Assembly: GCA_020849855.1 (NCBI GenBank)
Contig: JADZFO010000050.1
Location: forward strand, 1-64,000
DNA: 64,000 bases
Source: a bacterium
GTDB taxonomy: Bacteria; 4484-113; JAFGCY01
Reading direction: 5' to 3'
A program made the position numbers and the translations under genes. This document shows, piece by piece, positions 25,266 to 33,972 of this stretch; the stretch's first letter is position 1; the number at the start of each line of letters is the position of its first letter. The notes under the pieces were generated by a model. That model did no database searches. It saw nothing but the letters and a program-made list of their open reading frames with translations, and was not told the DNA's origin.

Positions 25266-25363
25266 GCTGTTCCGCCTTGCGAGTAATTTGCTGCAGCTTG
25301 ACTGCCGCCAGAGTCTAGCACCGGCTCGCGCGCCGGAGCGCGGCGCGGCAGGCGCCGCAGCAC

Positions 25364-26419
25364 TTAATCCTTGAGCGCGGCGATGGCCTCAAGGTAACGG
25401 GCCAGCACCAGAGGCGGGGCTTCGCCGGCGCCCTGGTCGAAGGCCAGCTGCACGCTGGCGGCCGCGGCGATCTCCTGCGCGGCCTGGGGCATTGCCGCGC
25501 TGAAACCGCACCACTCAAACATCGGCAGGTCGTTGGTATCGTCGCCCACCGCCATGGTCAGCTCGCGGGGGATGCCAAGGCGCCGGGAGAAGAAGTCCAT
25601 CGCCGAGCCCTTGTTGGCCTGCGCATCAAAGACCTCCAGGGCCAGGCAGGGCACCAGAGGCCACTTCACGGCGATGGCGAAGAGGCGCTCGCCAAAGCGC
25701 TGGCGCACCTTGTCGCGCATCTCCAGCACCAGCTCGGGCGGCCCCGGCATGGACAGCTGGGTCACATTGGCCTGATCGATCTCGCTGAGCTGCGTGGCCT
25801 GGTGGCGGTTATAGCCAAAGCGCTGCGTGCACAGCGCCATCTCCGGCGTGTGCAGGCGCACGATCTGCCGCACGCCGGTCTCGTCCACGCTGGCGTCCTG
25901 ATAGAGGTTCACGCTCCAGGGGGCCAGCAGCTCCACCAGGGGCGCGACCAGCTCTTCCGGCAGCAGACGGCGGTCGAGGCGCTGCCAGGCGGGGTAGTCC
26001 CAGAGCAGGCAGCCGGAGTTGGTGGCGATGCAGGCCGGCTGGGCATAGGCGGCCAGGCTGCTGCCGGGGGCCAGGGGGGGATAGTCGTTGCCGGCCCGCG
26101 CATGCCCGCTGGCCAGGCCTTCGCGGCTGCCGGCGGTGGATGCGGCGCCGGCGCCTGGCTTGTTGCCGCTTTCATGCTCGTCGTGGTTCTGCGGCGGGTC
26201 GTGCAGCTCGCCGACCAGCCCGCCGCCAAGGCCGATGCGGCAGGTGCGGGCGCGGCGGCCGGTGAGGAAGGCCAGCTCGATCCCGCTGGCGCGCAGGGCC
26301 TCGAGGGCCGCGCCAACTTCCGGGCGCAGGCCGTGCAGGCTGTCCAGCAGGGTACCGTCGAGGTCGAAACCAATCAGGCGGGGCTTGCGCGGCGGAAGAG
26401 GAGCAGTCGTGCTGGGCAT
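25364..26419 (-). CDS. HAD-superfamily (Cof-type) hydrolase
   Basis: 351 residues. Catalytic motif I DLDGTLLDS (Asp19, Asp21), motif II FLTGRR, a Lys in ANKGSAMDFF (motif III) and motif IV AVGDDTNDLPMFEWCG; this set marks a type IIB/Cof HAD phosphatase acting on sugar phosphates or similar. After TGRR a Gly/Ala/His-rich stretch (about residues 64-130) enlarges the protein beyond the usual ~270 residues and looks unstructured. TAACAT lies 9 bases before the ATG. A heptamer-repeat element begins 36 bases upstream. Confidence 0.88.
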   Translation of the reverse strand: MPSTTAPLPPRKPRLIGFDLDGTLLDSLHGLRPEVGAALEALRASGIELAFLTGRRARTCRIGLGGGLVGELHDPPQNHDEHESGNKPGAGAASTAGSREGLASGHARAGNDYPPLAPGSSLAAYAQPACIATNSGCLLWDYPAWQRLDRRLLPEELVAPLVELLAPWSVNLYQDASVDETGVRQIVRLHTPEMALCTQRFGYNRHQATQLSEIDQANVTQLSMPGPPELVLEMRDKVRQRFGERLFAIAVKWPLVPCLALEVFDAQANKGSAMDFFSRRLGIPRELTMAVGDDTNDLPMFEWCGFSAAMPQAAQEIAAAASVQLAFDQGAGEAPPLVLARYLEAIAALKD

Positions 26420-26454
26420 GGCGCGGGGATGTTAGCAGGTGCGGGAGGGACCAA

Positions 26455-26592
26455 GGTCGATGGTCGATGGCCAAAGTCGATGGTCGCAGGTCGATGCTCG
26501 AATGCTCGGCTGTCCCGCTCAAGCCTGGGGCTCGCTGTGTATCCCCTCACCGCCGGCGGCACGAATTCGACTTTCGACCTTCGACTATCGAC
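26455..26592. repeat. Heptamer-repeat inverted element between the HAD and mscS genes
   Basis: GTCGATG/GTCGCAG heptamers at 26455-26509 and the inverse array (GTCGATA, GTCGAAG, GTCGAAA on the minus strand) at 26566-26592, with a 56-base spacer. Same architecture as the elements at 13813 and within mutL. Confidence 0.7.
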
Positions 26593-26654
26593 ATGAAGTC
26601 CTGCGCCCGCGCCCTTGAACCGGAGAGCTGCGACTGCCCCGCGCTTTCCTGCCC

Positions 26655-26660
26655 TACAAT
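26655..26660 (+). promoter_or_regulatory. -10 box of the mscS-like gene
   Basis: TACAAT, 9 bases before the ATG at 26670, with no Shine-Dalgarno. Confidence 0.4.
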
Positions 26661-26669
26661 GCCTCGCTC

Positions 26670-28019
26670 ATGCTTGAACCAGGCATCATCTGGTGGCTGC
26701 AGGGCGGCAAAGGCAAGGCGGAAAGGGACGGCGCTGGCGCCGGCGACTCCGACAGCGCTGTCGCGCAGGCACCGGAGGCTCTGGGCGAGGCCAGCGAGGT
26801 GATCAAGGAGCAGGCCCAGCAGCTCCTGCCGGAATCCCTGCAGAAGGACCGCCGGCCCCATGAGCTGGACCCGCTGCAGATCGGCCTGGCGCTGGCGGTC
26901 ATTATCGTCGCCTTCGCCCTGCGCAGCCTGGTCGTGCTTGTGATTGCCCGGCTCTACAACCGCGCCATCCGCCCGCCCCGGCCCGGGCCATTCATGATTT
27001 CGCCGGCGGCGGCCCAGGCCCAGGAGGAACGCAAGCGCGCCGTCGAGCGCCTGCTGCGGGTGGCGACCTATGTAATCCTGCTCAGCGGCCTCTTCTTCGC
27101 CCTCTCGCTGCTGGACCTGCCCACCGAGCCCACCAACTGGGAGCGCAGCGCCTGGCAGATCTACACCAGCCTGCTGCTGGTCTTCGCCGGGGCCCTGCTG
27201 TTCCAGCTCTTTGGCCTGGTGCTGCGGGTCTTCACCCGGGAGCGCCCGGGCCTGGATTCCGGCATCTTCGACCGCCAGCTGACCCCGCTGATCCGCGATA
27301 TCGCCAAGTTCGCCGTCGGCATACTGGTGATCCTGCTGATCCTGCAGACCTGGGGCTATGACACCACCGCCCTGCTGGCCGGTGTGGGTATCGGCGGTCT
27401 GGCCATCGCCTTCGCGGCCCAGGACGCCATCGCGAACGTTTTTGGCAGCCTGGTGATCTACTCCGACCGGCCTTACAAGGTGGGCGACTGGGTGCGCGTC
27501 AGCGATGTTGAGGGCATTGTGGAAGAGATCGGCATCCGCTCCACGCGCATCCGCCTCTTCGACAAGAGCATGGTCTCCGTCCCCAACAAGAGTGTGGCCG
27601 GCGAGAAGATCCACAACTTCAGCGCCATGACCCACCGCCGGATCAAGATGGTCATCGGCCTGCCTTACGAGACCGCGGCCGAGGACCTGGTCAGCGCGCT
27701 GGCGGTGATCCGCGAAGTGGTGGCCTGGCAGCGCGGGATTGAGAGCGATACCTGGGTGGTGCACCTGACGGAGTTCGGCACCTCCAGCCAGAACATCCTG
27801 GTGCAGTGCTTTACGCGGGTAACGCGCTGGGAGGATTACCTGAAGATCCAGGAAGAGCTTTTGCTGGAGATCCGCCGGCGCCTGGACATCCTGGGCATCC
27901 GCATCGCCATCCCGACGCAGACGGTCATCTACCGCGCCGAGGGCGCCCACGGCATGGATGGGGATGAGCCAGGCTCGCCGGCCAGCGCCGATGCCCCGCC
28001 GCCGCCGATGCGCCAGTAG
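26670..28019 (+). CDS. MscS-family mechanosensitive ion channel
   Basis: 449 residues. A charged N-terminal stretch precedes three to four TM helices (about 70-95, 130-152, 168-192, 213-235). The pore helix and beta domain carry the MscS signature LAGVGIGGLAIAFAAQD then IANVFGSL, followed by YKVGDWVRVSDVEGIVEEIG and PNKSVAGEKIHNF. The C-terminal alpha/beta domain is complete, ending in a Pro-rich tail. It relieves turgor on osmotic downshock or mediates small-ion flux. Confidence 0.92.
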   Translation: MLEPGIIWWLQGGKGKAERDGAGAGDSDSAVAQAPEALGEASEVIKEQAQQLLPESLQKDRRPHELDPLQIGLALAVIIVAFALRSLVVLVIARLYNRAIRPPRPGPFMISPAAAQAQEERKRAVERLLRVATYVILLSGLFFALSLLDLPTEPTNWERSAWQIYTSLLLVFAGALLFQLFGLVLRVFTRERPGLDSGIFDRQLTPLIRDIAKFAVGILVILLILQTWGYDTTALLAGVGIGGLAIAFAAQDAIANVFGSLVIYSDRPYKVGDWVRVSDVEGIVEEIGIRSTRIRLFDKSMVSVPNKSVAGEKIHNFSAMTHRRIKMVIGLPYETAAEDLVSALAVIREVVAWQRGIESDTWVVHLTEFGTSSQNILVQCFTRVTRWEDYLKIQEELLLEIRRRLDILGIRIAIPTQTVIYRAEGAHGMDGDEPGSPASADAPPPPMRQ

Positions 28020-28117
28020 CGTTATGCATCAGCCGCAGCCCTTTCCGTGAGATAATCGCCGCCGCGCGGAGATAGCACCCTGCGGGGCCGCAGCGGGCCT
28101 GATCCGGGGACAGCCTT

Positions 28118-29560
28118 ATGGACAACTCAACAAACGACACTAACGGCCACAACACGCCTGAAAACGGTTCCGAGGGGCGTGTATCGCCCTTTGCCAGCGG
28201 CGGCGCCGGGCGCGAGGCGCTGGGCCTGGACCAGACCGCCCCGCCGCCGGGCCAGCCGCCGGCCATGAAAGCCGGGTCCAAGACCATGCAGCTGCTGGAG
28301 CAGCTGAAGCGGATCAAGCTGCCGGGCATGGAGCAGGACATTGTCAGCGCCGGCCTGGTGAAGAACCTGAACATCACCGAGGGCCTGGTCAAGTTCAACG
28401 TGGTGCTGGAGAAGCCCGGCCTCGACATTGAGGACTATGTCGAGCAGCGGGTAGCCGATGAACTGGGCGACCTGAGCTGGATCCAGGAATGCGAGCTGGG
28501 CTTTCTGGCCGGGCCGCCGCCGGGCGGGATCGTCCAGGAGATGCTGGGCGCGCCCGGGGGGCCGGCCGGGGGCCAGATCCCCTTTGGCGGACCCGCCGCC
28601 GGCGCGGGCATGCCCGCGCGCCAGAGCAGCGTGAACAGCGAGATCGACGCAGCTATCGGCGATGACAGCGCCGGCGCTGCCGGCGGCGTGCGCGCGGCGC
28701 AGGTCTCCGGCGCCAGCCTGCAGGCCGCCGAGATGCGCTCTGCGCGCTTTGACGCGGCGCATGGCCCGGCCACGGCGCCGCAGCTTGAGAACGTCAGGCA
28801 TGTGATCGCCGTCGGCTCCGGCAAGGGCGGCGTGGGCAAGAGCACGGTCGCCGTGAACCTGGCCCTGGCCCTGCTGCAGAATGGCTTCAAGGTGGGCCTG
28901 CTGGACGCGGATGTCTACGGCCCCTCGGTGCCACTGATGCTGGGCATCAACGAGCAGCCCTACGTGAACGACAACGAGAAGCTGGTCCCGCCGGAGCTGT
29001 ATGGCATGAAGGTCATGTCCATCGGCCTGCTGCTGGCGCCGGACCAGGCCGTGATCTGGCGCGGGCCGATGATCCACGGCGTGATGAAGCAGTTCCTGGG
29101 CGATGTTGACTGGGGCAACCTGGACTATCTGATCATTGACCTGCCGCCGGGCACCGGCGATGCACCGCTCTCGATCAGCCAGGCCCTGCCGCTGACCAGC
29201 GCGATCGTCGTCACCACGCCGCAGGAGGTGGCCAGCTCGGTGGCCCAGAAGAGCATCGCGATGTTCCAGCGCATGGGCATCCAGGTGCTGGGCCTGATCG
29301 AGAACATGAGCTACTTCATCTGCCCTTCCTGCGAGGAGCAGCACGACATCTTCGGCCGCGGGGGCGCCCAGCGCATCGCCGAGGCGCATGGCCTGCCGGT
29401 GCTGGGCGAGATCCCCCTGGACACCCGCATGCGCCAGGGCGGCGATACCGGCCACCCGGTGCTGCTGCAGCATCCGCGCAGCGAACTGGCCGAGGCCTTC
29501 CGCGTGATCGCGGCACGCCTGGCTGAGCAGGTGCGGGCCAGCGAGACGGCCCGGCCCTAG
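28118..29560 (+). CDS. mrp: Mrp/NBP35-type iron-sulfur carrier P-loop ATPase with N-terminal MIP18 domain
   Basis: 480 residues. After a disordered N-terminus (1-45), residues about 55-130 form a MIP18/DUF59 domain (VKFNVVLEKPG). A Gly/Ala/Pro-rich linker leads to the MinD-like ATPase: deviant Walker A GKGGVGKST near 234-242, LLDADVYGPS, DYLIIDLPPGTGD, and the CPSC motif (about 401-404) that binds a bridging Fe-S cluster. The family loads Fe-S clusters onto target proteins. A GATAAT box lies at about 28049. The CPBP gene starts 2 bases after its stop. Confidence 0.92.
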   Translation: MDNSTNDTNGHNTPENGSEGRVSPFASGGAGREALGLDQTAPPPGQPPAMKAGSKTMQLLEQLKRIKLPGMEQDIVSAGLVKNLNITEGLVKFNVVLEKPGLDIEDYVEQRVADELGDLSWIQECELGFLAGPPPGGIVQEMLGAPGGPAGGQIPFGGPAAGAGMPARQSSVNSEIDAAIGDDSAGAAGGVRAAQVSGASLQAAEMRSARFDAAHGPATAPQLENVRHVIAVGSGKGGVGKSTVAVNLALALLQNGFKVGLLDADVYGPSVPLMLGINEQPYVNDNEKLVPPELYGMKVMSIGLLLAPDQAVIWRGPMIHGVMKQFLGDVDWGNLDYLIIDLPPGTGDAPLSISQALPLTSAIVVTTPQEVASSVAQKSIAMFQRMGIQVLGLIENMSYFICPSCEEQHDIFGRGGAQRIAEAHGLPVLGEIPLDTRMRQGGDTGHPVLLQHPRSELAEAFRVIAARLAEQVRASETARP

Positions 29561-29562
29561 AG

Positions 29563-30288
29563 ATGCCGGCGGCGAAGGGAGCTGCAGCGGCAGAAAATTC
29601 TGCGCCCAGGGCCCTGCTGCACTTCGCGCTTCTGCTGCTGGCATGGACTGGCGCCTGGCTGCTGTATCTGGCGCTGCAACACGCCTGGCCCGCGCTCTCT
29701 GCTGGAACACCAGAGCGTGTCTGGTGGCTGAGCGCCAAGCTGTTGATCTGGCTGGCGCCCTGCGCCTTTGTGCTGCTGCGCGAGCAGCGCAGCTCCGGCC
29801 GGCCCTGGGCTGCTGTGCTGGAAGATCTGGGGCTTGGCCCCGGCAGCCTACGCCGCGGTCTGCTCTGGGGCCTGGCCGCAGCGCTGCTGATTGCCGGGCT
29901 GTACTGGCTGAGCCTGCCCCTGGGCCTGCGTGTGCTGTCTTCCCAGTGGCCGGAAGTCTTTGGCGCTGTGGCCCTGCTGGGTTCGCTGCAGGCGCCCCTG
30001 CTTGAAGAGCTGCTGCTGCGCGGCTTCTTCCAGCCCCGCCTTGAGCGTGGCTACGGGCGCGGCGCGGCCATCGCGCTCAGCGGCCTGCTGTTTGTGGCTT
30101 TGCACCTGCCGGGCTGGTACTTCCAGGGCCAGCTAGCTCAGCCGACGCTATGGCTGCCGCTGAGCCTCTCCATCCTGGCCATCGGCCTGCTTTGTGCCTG
30201 GCTGCGCCAGCGCAGCAACAGCCTGCTGGCGCCCGTGATTGCACACTGGGTCAACAACCTTGCCGCCAGCCTGCTGGCCCTGCCCTGA
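29563..30288 (+). CDS. CPBP-family intramembrane metalloprotease
   Basis: 241 residues with about seven hydrophobic helices. The CPBP/Abi signatures are present: LLEELLLRGFF (EExxxR-type motif, about 145-155), FVALHLPGWY (His of motif 2) and APVIAHWVNNLAAS (motif 3 with His and Asn). Members are membrane glutamic/metallo proteases, including CAAX prenyl endopeptidase relatives; bacterial roles include bacteriocin immunity or membrane protein maturation. The ATG is 2 bases from the mrp stop, so it is co-transcribed. Confidence 0.88.
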   Translation: MPAAKGAAAAENSAPRALLHFALLLLAWTGAWLLYLALQHAWPALSAGTPERVWWLSAKLLIWLAPCAFVLLREQRSSGRPWAAVLEDLGLGPGSLRRGLLWGLAAALLIAGLYWLSLPLGLRVLSSQWPEVFGAVALLGSLQAPLLEELLLRGFFQPRLERGYGRGAAIALSGLLFVALHLPGWYFQGQLAQPTLWLPLSLSILAIGLLCAWLRQRSNSLLAPVIAHWVNNLAASLLALP

Positions 30289-30398
30289 GTTCTAGTCGAC
30301 GCCGGGAGGCGCGGCCCTGGCCTGCCTGCAACTGCTACCTGCTCTCATTTGTTCTTGAGTCACACAAATATTGCAGATAAGTGGTATCAGATATGGCA

Positions 30399-30418
30399 GG
30401 ATAGTCGGACGACTATCC
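30399..30418. promoter_or_regulatory. Near-perfect palindrome upstream of the PKD lipoprotein
   Basis: GGATAGTCG and CGACTATCC separated by GA, ending 3 bases before the GGAGG ribosome-binding site. A regulator binding here, or an RNA hairpin, could control translation or transcription of the lipoprotein. Confidence 0.45.
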
Positions 30419-30431
30419 GGGGAGGTGGCCC

Positions 30432-32765
30432 ATGTTGCGCGCCGGCGTCATAGTGGCAGCTGTGGCGGTCGCGCTGGTTATGGCGGCCTGTGGTTCGGAT
30501 CAAAGCCAACTGCAGAACATGCCGCCTGAGCTTGTCGACAGCCAGGCCCAACTGGCGAACCCAGCTGACTTCAGTGATTACACCCGTTCAAGCTCTGCCA
30601 TGCAGCTTCTGCTGCTCGGCCGGGAGTACGACACCGCGCTGCCCTTCGCCAGGGTCAGCCCCAGCGGTGACAACCTGCTGTTCCAGCCGCAGGAGACAGG
30701 CCGCGGTATCCGTGGCCTGAGCTACGCCGGCTACAGCATCGCCGCCAGCGGCTACAGCGCGCCCATGGACTTCCAGTTCAACTGGGCCCTGGCTCCGCCT
30801 GCAGGCAAGGCCTGGCTGGCCCTGATTGACTTCGAGACCCTGCAGTACGACTGGTACGCGATTCCCTCCAGCGGCCTGCTGCAGCTTGGCCCTTATGACC
30901 CGCGCTACTTCAACAGCGAGGGCTTCTGCATTGGCACGCTGCTGCTGCGCGGCACAAACGAGTGCAGCCTGGCCAGCCTGCGCCTGGGCTACAACCAGCT
31001 GCCCGAGCCCGTGCTGGTCCCCAGCGCGAACCCGGTGGCGCCGGGCACGGCGATGCAGCTTGACGCCTCCGGCTCGAGTGATATCGACGGCTCGATCGTG
31101 CGCTGGGAGTTCGACCCCCTTGGCAACGGCAGCTTCACTGACAGCCTGGGGGCTGAGGTCCTTGACTATATCTATGCCGACCCGGGTGTGTATAACCCGG
31201 CCCTGCGCGTGACCGACAACGAGGGCGCGCAGGCCAGCGTCAGCATCGAGCTGACCGTGCAGGAAGGCGGCAGCGGCATGGTCCCGGCCTTCACAGTGAC
31301 TCCCGGCAGCGCCAACCCCGGCGAGACTGTGGTCTTCGATGCATCCATGAGCCTGGACTCCGCCGGCACCATCGTCAAATACGAGTTCGACCCTGAAGGT
31401 GATGGCAGCTATGTGGACAACGGCACGGACCCGGTGCTTGTCTACAGCTACAGCGATGGCGGCGAGATCTACGCCAGCCTGCGCATCACCGACGACAAGG
31501 CCAACTTCGCCTCGCTCAGCAAGCTGGTCCATATCGGCTGGACGCGGACGCTGAAGAACAGCCCGGCTTCCTACCTGATGCCATACAGCCTGGTCATGGA
31601 CGCCGCCGGCAATATCTATGTCTGCGGCGAGGGCATGAACCTGGCCGGCCCCAGCAGCGCCGGGGACGGCTATCTCTGCAAGTACTCGCCGGATGGCGAG
31701 CTGCTGTGGCAGAAGCTCTTCACCAGCAGCGGCAACCAGATGCTGGCCGACCTCGCGCTGGACAGCCAGGGCAACCTTTACGCCGCCGGCTACAGCCGCT
31801 GGTCACCCGAAGACTTCCCGATGCTGGACCTGCTGCGGATCAATCCGCTGAGCGGCAACCCGGTCTGGCGCCGCCAGTGGCTGGGCCTGTACCAGCCGAG
31901 GGTCGAGCTGCTGATCGACAGCACCGACCAGCTGACCCTGATGGTTGAGGAGATCCAGGGCCTGGGCGAGACCAACGTGATCGTCCTGAACATGGATACA
32001 GACGCGGTCCCAGGCTGGGAGGCCATCTGGCAGTCCCCGCTGGATATCCGCATCTCCGGCGCGGCCGTCGACGACAGCGGCAATATCTATGGCGCCGGCA
32101 GCATCAATGGCGACTTCGACGACGATGGCTTTGTCTGGAGCCTGACAAAGGACGGCGGCAGCCGCTGGGCGCATCAGTTTGACAGCGGCGGGCCGGATGA
32201 TCTGCGCCAGATCTGCCTTGGCGCGGGCCAGCTTTATGCCGCCGGCAAGCGCAAGCCCGGCGCGGCCGAGCGCGGCCTGCTGCTGAGCATTGGCAGCGAC
32301 GGTGCGCTGAGCTGGGCCGCCGACTACAGCCATGCGGCTGACAGCAACTTTGATGAATTCCATGGTGTGACGCCATACCAGGGCGGGGTGGCTCTCTGGG
32401 GCACCGCCTCGGCAGCCGGGAATCTCTCGGATGCCCTGGCCCTGCTGGTCTCCAGTTCCGGCGACCTGCTGCGTGAGCAGACCTACAGCTCCGGCTCGCA
32501 GGCGGCCGGCATTGGCGGCATCCTGGACGGGGGGGATGGCGCGCTGTATCTCAGCGGCCTGTCCCAGTTTCACAGCGGCGCCTTCAGCACGCCCTCCGGC
32601 ACCTGGACCCTGCTGGAAGCGCCGGACTATGACTATCTGGTCTATGACGGCGGCGCCTCGAAATGGGACGCCGAGTCCTTTGCAGCCGACAGCGACATTG
32701 TCGACTGGAACGGCTGGGTTGAGAACGACGGCGGCATCGTCCTGATGCGCCGTTTTGAACCCTGA
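30432..32765 (+). CDS. Lipoprotein: shared N-terminal domain, two PKD domains, beta-propeller
   Basis: 777 residues. Lipobox VMAAC (Cys20). The shared domain spans about 60-190 with signature AWLALIDFETLQYDW (127-141), the least typical of the seven since it has Gln-Tyr in place of the Arg/Ala-Trp. PKD domains follow at about 196-277 and 283-367 (DASGSSDIDGSIVRWEFDPL; DASMSLDSAGTIVKYEFDPE). From about 370 on come propeller blades (VMDAAGNIYVCG, LDSQGNLYAAGYS, DDSGNIYGAGS). GGGGAGG lies 6 bases before the ATG. A surface adhesion or binding role is likely, but no ligand can be named. Confidence 0.8.
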   Translation: MLRAGVIVAAVAVALVMAACGSDQSQLQNMPPELVDSQAQLANPADFSDYTRSSSAMQLLLLGREYDTALPFARVSPSGDNLLFQPQETGRGIRGLSYAGYSIAASGYSAPMDFQFNWALAPPAGKAWLALIDFETLQYDWYAIPSSGLLQLGPYDPRYFNSEGFCIGTLLLRGTNECSLASLRLGYNQLPEPVLVPSANPVAPGTAMQLDASGSSDIDGSIVRWEFDPLGNGSFTDSLGAEVLDYIYADPGVYNPALRVTDNEGAQASVSIELTVQEGGSGMVPAFTVTPGSANPGETVVFDASMSLDSAGTIVKYEFDPEGDGSYVDNGTDPVLVYSYSDGGEIYASLRITDDKANFASLSKLVHIGWTRTLKNSPASYLMPYSLVMDAAGNIYVCGEGMNLAGPSSAGDGYLCKYSPDGELLWQKLFTSSGNQMLADLALDSQGNLYAAGYSRWSPEDFPMLDLLRINPLSGNPVWRRQWLGLYQPRVELLIDSTDQLTLMVEEIQGLGETNVIVLNMDTDAVPGWEAIWQSPLDIRISGAAVDDSGNIYGAGSINGDFDDDGFVWSLTKDGGSRWAHQFDSGGPDDLRQICLGAGQLYAAGKRKPGAAERGLLLSIGSDGALSWAADYSHAADSNFDEFHGVTPYQGGVALWGTASAAGNLSDALALLVSSSGDLLREQTYSSGSQAAGIGGILDGGDGALYLSGLSQFHSGAFSTPSGTWTLLEAPDYDYLVYDGGASKWDAESFAADSDIVDWNGWVENDGGIVLMRRFEP

Positions 32766-32849
32766 TATCTCACAAGCCGCACACGTGGCTTGCCTCCGGG
32801 GCGGCCGGCGGGAGCAGCGCCGGCCGCCCGCCTCCTCTTTGACTGAAGT

Positions 32850-32882
32850 GCCGGGCGGCCCTGCCATGCCGCCCGGCCTTTT
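32850..32882 (+). terminator. Rho-independent terminator after the PKD lipoprotein
   Basis: Nine-bp GC stem GCCGGGCGG/CCGCCCGGC with a 10-base loop, followed by CTTTT. It lies between two convergent genes; only the plus strand has the T-run. Confidence 0.75.
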
Positions 32883-32898
32883 GCTTTCCTGCCTGGCT

Positions 32899-33774
32899 TC
32901 AGGCGCTGAAGTCCGCGGCATGCCGGGCCGCGAAAGCAGCGAAGCTCTGCGCCGGACGGCCGATCAGCCTTTCAAGATCCGGCCCGATCTCCGCCGAGCG
33001 GGAGGTCTGCTGCACGTTCTGCATCAGGTCCACGAGGGCCTCGGCCATCGCCTCCGGCAGGCCGGCCCCCAGCAGGTTCTGCCGCATGGCCTCCAGGGGC
33101 ACGTCCACAAAGCTGATCTGCCTGCCGGTGGCCTCGGACAGCAGCCGCGCTACATCGCCGTGGGTCAGTGCCTCCGGGCCGGTCAGGGTGTACTCGCGGC
33201 CTTTGTGCACGCCGCCGTCGGCCTCCGGCACGCCCAGCACCGCCGCGGCCGCCGCGCCGATGTCGCGGGTGTCGATGAAGGCCGCGCGGCCCTCCCCGGC
33301 CGGGGCATAGAACGCGCCCTGCTCGCGGATGCTGCCGGCCATGCCAAGGAAGTTCTGCATGAAGAAAGTCAGCTTAAGGATGGTCCAGCTCAGGCCGGAG
33401 TCCTTCAGCAGCTGGTCGGCCTGGCCGTGCCAGCGGCCGAGGATGTAGAAGCTGTCCGGCGCTGCGCCGATGACCGAGAGGCGCACGAAGTGCTTCACTC
33501 CGGCGGCCCTGGCCGCCTCCAGCACCGGGCGGAAGTCCTCCACCAGGCTGGGGCTGCCGGGCGAGAGATAGAGCACCTTTTCAATGCCCTGCATGGCCGC
33601 GCTGAGGCTGGCCGGGTCGTGGATATCGCCGCGGGCGGCGGCGATGCCGCGGGCCTCAAAGGCGGCGGCATCCCCGGCCTTGCGCACAAAGACCTTGAAG
33701 CTGGCGCCGCTGCGGGCCAGTTCGTCGGCGATTGGTGCGCCGCTCTTGCCGGTGGCGCCGAAGAGAAGAATCAT
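32899..33774 (-). CDS. NmrA-like NAD(P)-binding protein
   Basis: 291 residues of the atypical SDR (NmrA/QOR2-like) group. Rossmann motif LLFGATGKSG at 3-12, an acid-rich second strand, then VKHFVRLSVIGA and YTLTGPEALTHGDVARLL, the usual core and C-terminal landmarks. Tyr-Lys catalytic residues of classical SDRs are not evident, so it may be a redox sensor or an atypical oxidoreductase. GAGG lies 9 bases before the ATG. Convergent with the PKD lipoprotein and divergent from aspS. Confidence 0.85.
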   Translation of the reverse strand: MILLFGATGKSGAPIADELARSGASFKVFVRKAGDAAAFEARGIAAARGDIHDPASLSAAMQGIEKVLYLSPGSPSLVEDFRPVLEAARAAGVKHFVRLSVIGAAPDSFYILGRWHGQADQLLKDSGLSWTILKLTFFMQNFLGMAGSIREQGAFYAPAGEGRAAFIDTRDIGAAAAAVLGVPEADGGVHKGREYTLTGPEALTHGDVARLLSEATGRQISFVDVPLEAMRQNLLGAGLPEAMAEALVDLMQNVQQTSRSAEIGPDLERLIGRPAQSFAAFAARHAADFSA

Positions 33775-33913
33775 GACTGCAACCTCGCTGATCCTGGACT
33801 TTGGAAAGAAGAAACTACCCCCGCCCGGCGGCCACTGATTCAGCCCGCCTGGAATTACTTGCCCTGCGCGTCAAGCGTCAGCCGAAAGGGGCTCGGCCGG
33901 CGCAGTCCGGCGC

Positions 33914-33919
33914 TACAAT
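33914..33919 (+). promoter_or_regulatory. Possible -10 box of aspS
   Basis: TACAAT, 53 bases before the aspS ATG; leader sequence follows, with no clear riboswitch or T-box hallmark. Confidence 0.35.
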
Positions 33920-33972
33920 CCCTATCCCGCAGGGCAGCGCTTCCGGCGGACTAGATAAGGCAGTGAACTGAC

